From: Methanobacterium sp. | GTDB lineage: Archaea > Methanobacteriota > Methanobacteria > Methanobacteriales > Methanobacteriaceae | DNA length: 61,808 nucleotides | Direction: 5' to 3' | Assembly (NCBI GenBank): GCA_003151535.1 | Contig: PLXT01000007.1 | Span: 1-61,808, forward strand | In this document: piece by piece, positions 54,329 through 61,808 of the stretch | Numbering within the stretch: the first letter of the stretch is position 1 | Layout: each line of letters opens with the position of its first letter | Made by a program: the position numbers and the translations under genes | Notes under the pieces: model-generated | Told to the model about the DNA's origin: nothing | What the model saw: only the letters and a program-made list of their open reading frames with translations | Database searches by the model: none

Positions 54329-57300
54329 TTATTTATTTTTTAATAATTTAATTTCTTCTTCCAATTGAGTTATTTTTTCTAATAAATATTTAATAGCAAC
54401 GCCATGATAAGGTGTTACTTGATCATAATTCATTACAAATTGTTGCTTATCTGGGCTTGTAAATCCTTCACTATCGGTTGTTGCTTCCAACGATTCATTT
54501 GGTATGCCGCCCACCAAATGTTTAAAACCAGCTTTAATCGTTTGCTGTGCTGAGTATCCAGTTTTTAATTCTTTATCACTACCTGTCTTCCAAGTGAATT
54601 TAATAGGTGTTACATTATTCACTAATTTAATCGCGTCATCCAAAGAAATATTACCTTGTATGTCTTTTAATCTTTCATCCGATACTGCATCAATTTCTGA
54701 ACCCACAATACGTTGGTTACAATACAATGATACATTGCCTGTAGTGCCACCGCTAGTAGAAGCACCACCAGTGTTCAAATATCCATATGTTCCCCATGTC
54801 GCAGAATTAGATCCTGATATAGTAACAAAACCAGTTGTGGTGCTAGTACCTATACTCAAGGTACCACCAGTACCAAATTTTAATGATGGTGTTGCCGCTA
54901 CTCCGCCATTGTATATAGTTAAGGTATCACCAGTACCAACACTTATTCTACCACTGCCATTAACATAATCCATTACAACACCTTTAGTGTATGAACCTGT
55001 AAATGCTGAGACAGAAAGTAATCCGTTTGTTAATCTTGTATTACCGAAAACATCTAAATTATAATTTGGTATAGGGACATTTATACCCACATTACCACCA
55101 GTGGCACCAGTAAATTGAGAAGTAAGTAATGGTGAACGCGTTCCTATTCCAAATAATAACCCACCAATATTAAGTGAGTTTGTAGCACCAGACGATAATG
55201 TGATATTTGAACCGATAATAATATTATTATCACCAAGAGTACTAGCATTATAACCAGCTTGGTAACCAATAAAGGTTGAATTAGTCGCTGCACTTGCATT
55301 AAAGCCAGCATTGTATCCTATGAATGTGCTACCAGTTGCATTTAATGCATATTCACCAGCTTGATTACCAATGAAATTTGAATTACTCGCCCCACTTGAA
55401 AGATAACCAGCATATGACCCAAAGAAGTTTGAATTAGTAGCATTTGTTGCAAAATTACCAGCACCATAACCCATGAAGTTTGAATAAGATGCGTTTGTTG
55501 CAAATCCTCCACAACTTCCCATGAAGTTTGAATAAGATGCATTTGTTGCACTAGCACCAGCTTGATTACCAAAGAAATTTGAATAAGGAGCATTTGTTGC
55601 ATATTGGCCAGCTGTTGCGCCAATAAAGTTTGAAGCAAGCGAATTTACTGCTTGAAAACCAGCAGCATTTCCCAAGAAATTAGCGTCCATTGCAAATGTT
55701 GCGCCCTGCCCAGCGCCTTCACCTAGGAAATTAGAATTATTCGCATTTGTTGCCGTATTACCAGCATTATTACCAACAAAGAAAGCGTTATTTGCATTCG
55801 TTGCATTTATACCCGCAACAAATCCAAGAAAAACAGATTGATAAGCATTAGCCGCATTTTGTCCTGCATAATAACCAGCGAAAACAGATTGAAAAGCATT
55901 TGGTGACCCAAGACCACAACCAATACCGACAAAACTTGAATTATAAGCCAATGTTGCACCACTACCAGCTTGGTAACCTAAAAATGTTGATTGATAAGCA
56001 CCACTCGCAAGCGTACCCGCATTGAACCCAATAAAGTCTGAATAGCCAGCACCAGTTGCACCTAAACCAGCTTGATAACCTATAAAATTTGATTGATATG
56101 CACCATTTGCATTTTTCCCAGCTTGATAACCAATGAAGTTTGAATTACTTGCACCAGTTGCAAGGTAACCAGCACCATTTCCGACAAATAATGAATCACT
56201 TGCAGTTGTTGCACCATTACCAGCATTGTAACCTATGAATGTACTACCAGTCGCATTTGTTGCGCCACTACCAGCCATAGTACCAAAGAAGTTTGAATTA
56301 CTCGCACCTGTTGCGCCATTTCCAGCATAATAACCAATGAAGTTTGAATTATTTGCGCCAGTTGCTAGGGTACCTGCGCTATATCCGAAGAAGTTTGAGT
56401 ACCAAGCACTTCCCGCATTATTGCCAGCATTATACCCAAAGAAATTTGAACCAAATGCATTACTAGCAATGTTACCAGCTTGGTATCCAAAGAAATTTGA
56501 ATTAGCTGCATTGCCAGCACTTTGACCTGCAGAGCTACCAAAAAAGTTTGAATTAGTCGCATTGGTTGCACTTGAACCTGCAGAGCTACCAAAGAAGTTT
56601 GACCCAGTCGCATTTTGTGCATTATAACCAGCTGAAGGTCCAAAGAAGTTTGAATAAGTTGCATTTATTGCAATTAGACCAGCATGAAAACCAAAAAAGT
56701 TTGAAAAGCTTGCATTTGTTGCACCATTACCAGCCTGATTACCAAAAAAGTTCGAATACGGCGCATTTGATGCTGCATTACCAGCATTTTGACCCATGAA
56801 GTTTGAACCAGTTGCACCAGTTGCTTGATAACCAGCATTAAAACCAAGAAAATTTGAATTACTTGCATTTGTTGCAAGATATCCAGCATATGAGCCAACG
56901 AACAATGAATCATTTGCACTTGTTGCTGCATTACCAGCATTATAACCCATAAACGTACTACCAGTTGCGCTTGGCGCATATGCACCAGCTTGGTAACCTA
57001 AGAAGTTTGAATTACTTGCGCTGTATGAATTATAACCAGCGGCTTGACCCAAGAAGTTTGAATTATTTGCGTTTGATGCGTTCTCACCAGCTGCAGTACC
57101 TAAGAAGTTTGAATTATTTGCGTTTGATGCGTTCTCACCAGCATAGTAACCCAAGAAGTTTGAATTATTTGCATTTGTTGAACCATAGCCAGCATTGTAA
57201 CCCATGAATGTACTAGCACTTGCAACTGTTGCAAGATAACCAGCTTGATAACCAATGAAGTTTGAGTACTGAGCACTTGTCGCAAGATAACCAGTAGAAT

Positions 57301-60300
57301 CACCCAATAAAATTGAATAATTTGCATTAGTTGCACCTTGACCAGCAGCATTACCGAATACTAGCATATCAGTTCCCAACGCTTGTGTTCCATCACCCAA
57401 TGCTATACTACCTGAACTTTTAACAAATGGGGAAACTCCTGGATTACCAGAAAATTCCGCATAATATTTTAATGATCCCACTATACCAGTTAAGTACTGA
57501 CCACTACCATAATATGTGGTAGCCGATATTGTTGCTGCTGATAATGCGCCATTAACAGTTAATCCAGTAACTGTATTTATTGTGGTACTCAATGTACCAC
57601 CTGTATTATTGGTTAAAGTAAATGTATTACTACTATAGGCGAACCCTACAATATATGGTGTTATTAAAGGCAAGCCAGTGATATTACTCAAAGTACCAGT
57701 GCCCTTAAGTGTGATTGTACCATTACTATATGTACCACCAGTAACTGCATTACCTACAGTAGTACTACCAGTGAAACCAGTAATACCACTAATAACAGAC
57801 AAAGGTATTGTATGAACTACTCCGTAAGCATCTATTGTTAATAATACTGTATCTGTACTAGCTTGTAAGCCGATCAAAGCAAGTGGATTGCTTGTAGCAC
57901 TAATAGTTAAAGCGTTAGTTGGTGTTAAAGTATTAATACCAACCATATTATTTTTAAAATCACCATATATTAATGCCCTGTCAGAGTTATTTGCAATGTA
58001 TAGTTTATCACTTCCTGTTTCATAGTACCCAGCTTGGTTACCTATTACAACGTTTGACGAACCAGTAATATTATTAAATAAAGTTTCGTAACCAATTGCA
58101 ATATTCGAATCACCAGTAATGCTATTGTATAAGGATTGGAAACCAAATGCTATATTATTAGAACCACCACTTGTGCTTGATAATGAGTCTACACCAAGAG
58201 CAACATTATTATTACCAGTAATATTTGTGGTCAATGCACCAGCACCAAATGCCACATTAAAAGAACCAGTAGTATTTGAATACAATGCACTATCACCTAT
58301 AGCTAAGTTATAATCTGAAGTGTTACTGTAAAGAGCATTGGTACCAATTGCAACATTTAAGTTACTACTTAATCCACTATAAAGAGCATTAGCACCAATT
58401 GCAACATTACTTGTTCCAGATACGTTTGAATGTAATGCAAACGCACCAATAGCGGTATTAGAACCACCAAGTAAATTATTGGTAAAAGATTGATAACCTA
58501 TTGCAATATTATTACTAGTAGCATTAAAATTACCAGCACCGCTACCCAAATATAAATTTTGCGTACCATAAGTATGTAATAAAGTTGCACCATTTTGTCT
58601 TATAATACCAAAAGTTGAACCTGTGGTTGCAGGAAAATTAATATCACCATTAACATCCAATACAAAATTTGGCGAAGCATTACTTATACCCACGTTAGTA
58701 CCGCTTAATGTAAGAAGATTTGGTTGTGTTGAGCTTGAGAAATATAAAGAGTAATTATTTAAGTTAACAATTCTATTAGTTAATAAACTACCATCACTAT
58801 TGTATATGTTTGTAAAACCAGATACTTGAAACGATCCGTTTGTACTATTATGGAAAGTTGCAATACCAGTTGCATTATTGTAAGAACCACCAGTAATTGT
58901 TGAGCCACTAGAACCACTACCACCTGTAATAATAAAACCTGAAACATTAAAGGTTCCACCAGTGTTATTAGTAAACACAATAGTATTTGTGATATTATTA
59001 AACGTACCACCTGTTACAAATACATCCGTTTTACCAGTGTATAAACCTGTAGTAGTATATGTTTGTCCGTCATTTCTAACAAATGTTATTGTTCCAGCAG
59101 TATATGTGCTAGCCGTTGTAAATGTATTAGCTGATGATAACCCACTTATACTACCTAATGTACCACTGCCTAATAATGAAATTGTTCCAGCATTATATGT
59201 TCCACCAGTAACTGCATTTATTGTACTTGCAGATATGATCCCACCATTAGATACTAGTTTTATTGTGTTTCCATTTATTGTAGCACCACTCAAATAATTC
59301 CATGGGCCAGCCGCATAGGTAGAGCCGTCATTTCTTGTTTGTGTTAAAACACCAGTTGCTGCATTATAAGTACTACCTGTTGTAGTAGCGGATATCAAAC
59401 CACTTATGGTGCTTAACACACCGCTACCTTGTAATGTTATAACTCCACTACTATACGTACCGCCAGTAGCGGCGACAATAGTAGTTTTCACTGTTAATGC
59501 ACCATTGGAAGTTACACTTATTATATTTCCACTTAATGTTGCTGCACTTAAATAGTTCCATGTTCCAGCAGTGTATGTAACTCCATCATTTCTAGTGTGT
59601 GTTAATATACCTGCACCTGTATCATAAGTTGACGCAGTTGTAAACGTGTTTGCTGTTGGTATACCACCTATACTGCCTAATGTTCCGCTACCTTGTAATA
59701 TAATAGCACCATTACTAAATGTACCACCAGTAACTGCATTAATTGTGCTTGCTGTTATAGATTTACCATTAGATATTAAACTTATTGTGTTTCCGTTTAC
59801 AGTAGCAGCACTTAAATAGTTCCATGTTCCTGCCGTGTATATTACACCATCATTTCTTACACTAGTCAATACACCACTACCAGTATTAAATGTTGATCCT
59901 GTTGTGTAGGTATTAGCTGTGCTTAGGCCAACGATAGTTGCGCCATATGTGCCGCTACCCTGTAATGTAATCACACCATTATTATATGTACCACCAGTAA
60001 CAGCATTAATTGTAGAATATGTTACCAACCCACCATTTGGGACAGTATTTAAAGTGTTTCCGTTTAATGTAGTTGCACTAATATAATACCAAACACCTGC
60101 TGTATAGATACCACCATCATTTCTAGTGTTACTCAATACACCAGTAGCTGCATTATATGTGCTGCCAGTTGTGTAGGTATTTGCTGTTGAAAAACCACTA
60201 ATGCTACCTAACGTGCCTGTGCCCTTAAGTGTGATCGTACCATTAGTGTACGTTCCGCCAGTAACTGCGTTAATTGTGGTACTTGTTACTATACCACCAT

Positions 60301-60871
60301 TTAAACCTAGACTTATTGTATTTCCATTTATTGTTGCAGCGCTCAAATAAGTCCATGTACCTGCGCTAATAACGACCGCGTTATTTGTTGTACTTAATAA
60401 TGTACCTGTTGCAGCATTGTATGTGGTAGCAGTTATAAATGTAGTTCCAAGAGTGAACCCTGTAACTGTAAAAGTACCACCAGTGTTATTAGTAAAATTT
60501 GCACTACCGTTGGTGTTATTATAAGTACCACCCGTTACATGAATATCCGTAGCACCAGTATAAAAACCACTAACAGGAAAGCTATGTCCACTTAAATTTG
60601 TTAAGGTTAAGGTACCGTTGCTATTATTATAAGTACCACCTGTGATAGTAGCATAATCAGTTCCACCAGAAATAGATATAATATTTGCAAAAAGTTGATC
60701 GCCATTATATCTAGTTATAACGACTTCTTGTCCCAAGATACCAATAGTATTTATCTCTAAGCCCTTTAAGAATATTTGATTACCATCTAATTCTTGTTGG
60801 TTTAATACACTACCCTTTGTAATATCCCCATATGGGCTGGTAAGAACTCTTAATATTAAATTATTTTGCAT
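54329..60871 (-). CDS. Giant tail fibre with S74 intramolecular chaperone
   Basis: 2180 residues. After a 70-residue head come five full and one partial copies of an 80-residue unit (STYNAATGVL, RNDG, AGTWNYLSAATINGNT, TINAVTGGTY). Near 780-970 are shorter head-like repeats (NVAIGANALYS, NIAFGFQSLYNS). Residues 1169-1881 are 42 repeats of 17 residues. The last 120 residues are a peptidase S74 chaperone (SDERLKDIQGNISLDDAIKL, VTPIKFTWKTG, GYSAQQTIKAGF) ending in a coiled coil (KYLLEKITQLEEEIKLLKNK). S74 domains help trimerise fibres and are usually cleaved off after folding; the cleavage Ser would be in SDERLKD. A late-type motif is 50 bases upstream. Confidence 0.85.
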   Translation of the reverse strand: MQNNLILRVLTSPYGDITKGSVLNQQELDGNQIFLKGLEINTIGILGQEVVITRYNGDQLFANIISISGGTDYATITGGTYNNSNGTLTLTNLSGHSFPVSGFYTGATDIHVTGGTYNNTNGSANFTNNTGGTFTVTGFTLGTTFITATTYNAATGTLLSTTNNAVVISAGTWTYLSAATINGNTISLGLNGGIVTSTTINAVTGGTYTNGTITLKGTGTLGSISGFSTANTYTTGSTYNAATGVLSNTRNDGGIYTAGVWYYISATTLNGNTLNTVPNGGLVTYSTINAVTGGTYNNGVITLQGSGTYGATIVGLSTANTYTTGSTFNTGSGVLTSVRNDGVIYTAGTWNYLSAATVNGNTISLISNGKSITASTINAVTGGTFSNGAIILQGSGTLGSIGGIPTANTFTTASTYDTGAGILTHTRNDGVTYTAGTWNYLSAATLSGNIISVTSNGALTVKTTIVAATGGTYSSGVITLQGSGVLSTISGLISATTTGSTYNAATGVLTQTRNDGSTYAAGPWNYLSGATINGNTIKLVSNGGIISASTINAVTGGTYNAGTISLLGSGTLGSISGLSSANTFTTASTYTAGTITFVRNDGQTYTTTGLYTGKTDVFVTGGTFNNITNTIVFTNNTGGTFNVSGFIITGGSGSSGSTITGGSYNNATGIATFHNSTNGSFQVSGFTNIYNSDGSLLTNRIVNLNNYSLYFSSSTQPNLLTLSGTNVGISNASPNFVLDVNGDINFPATTGSTFGIIRQNGATLLHTYGTQNLYLGSGAGNFNATSNNIAIGYQSFTNNLLGGSNTAIGAFALHSNVSGTSNVAIGANALYSGLSSNLNVAIGTNALYSNTSDYNLAIGDSALYSNTTGSFNVAFGAGALTTNITGNNNVALGVDSLSSTSGGSNNIAFGFQSLYNSITGDSNIAIGYETLFNNITGSSNVVIGNQAGYYETGSDKLYIANNSDRALIYGDFKNNMVGINTLTPTNALTISATSNPLALIGLQASTDTVLLTIDAYGVVHTIPLSVISGITGFTGSTTVGNAVTGGTYSNGTITLKGTGTLSNITGLPLITPYIVGFAYSSNTFTLTNNTGGTLSTTINTVTGLTVNGALSAATISATTYYGSGQYLTGIVGSLKYYAEFSGNPGVSPFVKSSGSIALGDGTQALGTDMLVFGNAAGQGATNANYSILLGDSTGYLATSAQYSNFIGYQAGYLATVASASTFMGYNAGYGSTNANNSNFLGYYAGENASNANNSNFLGTAAGENASNANNSNFLGQAAGYNSYSASNSNFLGYQAGAYAPSATGSTFMGYNAGNAATSANDSLFVGSYAGYLATNASNSNFLGFNAGYQATGATGSNFMGQNAGNAASNAPYSNFFGNQAGNGATNASFSNFFGFHAGLIAINATYSNFFGPSAGYNAQNATGSNFFGSSAGSSATNATNSNFFGSSAGQSAGNAANSNFFGYQAGNIASNAFGSNFFGYNAGNNAGSAWYSNFFGYSAGTLATGANNSNFIGYYAGNGATGASNSNFFGTMAGSGATNATGSTFIGYNAGNGATTASDSLFVGNGAGYLATGASNSNFIGYQAGKNANGAYQSNFIGYQAGLGATGAGYSDFIGFNAGTLASGAYQSTFLGYQAGSGATLAYNSSFVGIGCGLGSPNAFQSVFAGYYAGQNAANAYQSVFLGFVAGINATNANNAFFVGNNAGNTATNANNSNFLGEGAGQGATFAMDANFLGNAAGFQAVNSLASNFIGATAGQYATNAPYSNFFGNQAGASATNASYSNFMGSCGGFATNASYSNFMGYGAGNFATNATNSNFFGSYAGYLSSGASNSNFIGNQAGEYALNATGSTFIGYNAGFNASAATNSTFIGYQAGYNASTLGDNNIIIGSNITLSSGATNSLNIGGLLFGIGTRSPLLTSQFTGATGGNVGINVPIPNYNLDVFGNTRLTNGLLSVSAFTGSYTKGVVMDYVNGSGRISVGTGDTLTIYNGGVAATPSLKFGTGGTLSIGTSTTTGFVTISGSNSATWGTYGYLNTGGASTSGGTTGNVSLYCNQRIVGSEIDAVSDERLKDIQGNISLDDAIKLVNNVTPIKFTWKTGSDKELKTGYSAQQTIKAGFKHLVGGIPNESLEATTDSEGFTSPDKQQFVMNYDQVTPYHGVAIKYLLEKITQLEEEIKLLKNK
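55229..57367 (-). repeat. Array of 42 tandem 17-residue (51-base) repeats in fibre
   Basis: Forty-two units of SNFxGxxAGxxATNAxx, one of them 16 residues (the unit with MGSCGGF); 42 x 17 minus 1 equals the observed 713 codons. Units 9-10 and 23-24 (STF-G-NAGN followed by SLFVG...GYLAT-ASN) are near copies, hinting at a higher-order block of 14 units. Confidence 0.88.
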
Positions 60872-60920
60872 ATTTATGTATTTTTTACACCTAATTTTTA
60901 ATAGAAAAACTAGAGTTATA

Positions 60921-60929
60921 GATAAATAT
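60921..60929 (-). promoter_or_regulatory. Late-type motif (ATATTTATC) before the 2180-residue fibre
   Basis: One mismatch to ATATTTATA on the minus strand, 50 bases before the fibre start, in a 121-base gap that holds no gene. Confidence 0.4.
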
Positions 60930-60992
60930 GTTAGAAATTACTAATGGTTGTATTAATTATCAATTGTTTCAGGTATCCTGCCAATTAGAGTA

Positions 60993-61808
60993 TTATACTG
61001 TGTAACGGGAAGCTTCGTTATTGTAAATACTTGTTATATCATCAAAATATAAATCACATAGATTGAATTTGAATTGGGATATGTTACCTATGAAAGTACC
61101 AGCAAAGTTTTGTTCAATATCCAACCCCAAATCAGCCAAATCTCGCCCATCAAAAGTTTGTGTTTCTAGTAATCCCTGTGATCCGCCACCCAAGCTAATA
61201 TTAAATGGTACTGCAACTTGTTTTTCAAAATAATCATTTAATCTTCTGGCAATGAACTCCTTAAAGTCATCAACAAAATATTTAAGCTTGCCATTTACAT
61301 AAAAACTAAGTCGCCCTAATCTTGCTGGCTTATTCTGGTCTAAATCACAAAAATCATATGCTTCATACATTGAATATCTAACAATAATACTTGTCCAAAC
61401 ATTACTTTGAACCATTCCACTAGGTGAATAACCTTCTTCAACTGTGTAACCACTAATTGTAGTGTCACCAGAACAAACCCCAGTAACTGTTAGTAGTCTA
61501 TAACCTATACTACCATCATCTTTAATTCTAAACCCCAAAGCATTATCTCGACTATCAGCTGTGTATTGTAAATTATCAAACTGTATTGACCTGTCAAACC
61601 CACTAAATGAACAAGCTTGTTGGTTACCAAACCCACTCGGACCACCACAATTATTACAAAAATTTACGCTACTGCTATGGCCCACTTGACCGTATACCAG
61701 AAATGGGTTAACAAAATTAGATTGAATTGTTTTTGGTGTTGTTATTGTAATTGGCGAACCATCATTATAACAGGCTAACTGTGTACCAAACCCACTCGGA
61801 CCACCACA
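60993..61808 (-). CDS. Lectin-like (LamG/concanavalin-type) tail protein, 5' end outside window
   Basis: The reading frame is open to the window edge; the GTG at 61685 is internal. The visible 271 residues begin with two copies of a Cys/Gly segment (CGGPSGFGTQLAC, CGGPSGFGNQQAC), then GFDRSIQFDNLQYT, a beta-sandwich core (RLGRLSFYVNGKLKYFVDDF; VPFNISLGGGSQGLLETQTF) and FIGNISQFKFNLCDLYFDDI near the end. This suits a concanavalin-like lectin fold used to bind sugars. It lies upstream of the giant fibre on the same strand, so it is probably part of the same adhesion apparatus. The LamG assignment rests on pattern alone. Confidence 0.65.
   Translation of the reverse strand, partial: CGGPSGFGTQLACYNDGSPITITTPKTIQSNFVNPFLVYGQVGHSSSVNFCNNCGGPSGFGNQQACSFSGFDRSIQFDNLQYTADSRDNALGFRIKDDGSIGYRLLTVTGVCSGDTTISGYTVEEGYSPSGMVQSNVWTSIIVRYSMYEAYDFCDLDQNKPARLGRLSFYVNGKLKYFVDDFKEFIARRLNDYFEKQVAVPFNISLGGGSQGLLETQTFDGRDLADLGLDIEQNFAGTFIGNISQFKFNLCDLYFDDITSIYNNEASRYTV
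61626..61649. repeat. 24-base direct repeat (copy 1), second copy at 61785-61808
   Basis: Identical 24-base segments 159 bases apart, in frame, both encoding CGGPSGFG on the minus strand. The second copy runs up to the window edge, so more copies may follow. Confidence 0.85.

Noticed and set aside
55229..57367. Regular 51-base periodicity that could be read as a CRISPR-like array
   Set aside because: The period is a whole number of codons (17), the units are coding in a long ORF and vary at set positions; there is no constant repeat with unique spacers.
58962..59297. Plus-strand ORFs inside the fibre genes, rich in Val, Pro and Leu
   Set aside because: They are antisense readings of the Asn/Thr/Gly repeats, recur with the repeat period and have no leader or promoter.
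1..61808. tRNA genes
   Set aside because: I saw no cloverleaf-like sequences or conserved T-loop pattern in the intergenic gaps; a covariance search would be needed to exclude them fully.

Overview
The window looks like part of the genome of a large, contractile-tailed (T4-like) phage that infects a member of the Bacteroidetes. The phage call rests on a nearly complete T4-type tail set (gp25, gp53-like, hub/lysozyme, tape measure, gp26-like, tube, sheath, neck) next to a T4-type replication set (family B polymerase, DnaB-like helicase, RNase H/FEN, UvsX, gp32). The host call is an inference. The DNA is AT-rich, start codons lack Shine-Dalgarno sequences, and several promoters fit the Bacteroidetes pattern TTG-N19/20-TAnnTTTG. 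TAG is a normal stop (ribonucleotide reductase and polymerase genes), so there is no sign of stop-codon reassignment. No gene-free stretch exceeds about 200 bases and I saw no tRNA.

Layout. Almost everything reads on the minus strand. 1-9.2 kb: the end of a homing endonuclease, baseplate gp25, an intein-containing B12-type ribonucleotide reductase, then helicase, a 159-residue unknown, RNase H, UvsX and gp32. 9.3-26.6 kb: one tail operon read right to left: gp26-like hub protein, a small chaperone-like protein, tape measure, a 1360-residue baseplate protein with an OmpA-like domain, a LysM/gp53-like protein, a 2166-residue hub with two peptidoglycan-hydrolase domains, two unknowns, a 59-residue Cys-containing protein and an acidic coiled-coil protein. 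26.6-36 kb: patatin phospholipase, tail tube, a homing endonuclease, two unknowns, another homing endonuclease, tail sheath. 36-44.3 kb: small virion proteins, a repeat-rich fibre and two neck-like proteins. 44.3-49.1 kb (mostly plus strand): SNF2-type helicase, glutaredoxin, a minus-strand homing endonuclease and gp13-like neck protein. 49.1-61.8 kb (minus): DNA polymerase, an ArdC-type antirestriction protein, a BppU-like small protein, a 2180-residue fibre with an S74 chaperone, and a lectin-like protein running off the end.

How it works together. Two promoter classes are visible. Host-like promoters precede gp32, the polymerase, the SNF2 helicase, one homing endonuclease and the OmpA-domain gene. 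A different motif, ATATTTATA in the direction of transcription, lies before most structural operons and is the reverse complement of the classic T4 late box. Strong hairpin terminators follow ribonucleotide reductase, gp32, the acidic protein, the chaperone-like gene, tail tube and sheath. Four related homing endonucleases and one intein show heavy colonisation by mobile nucleases. The ArdC-like gene lies at the end of the fibre operon, which suggests late expression.
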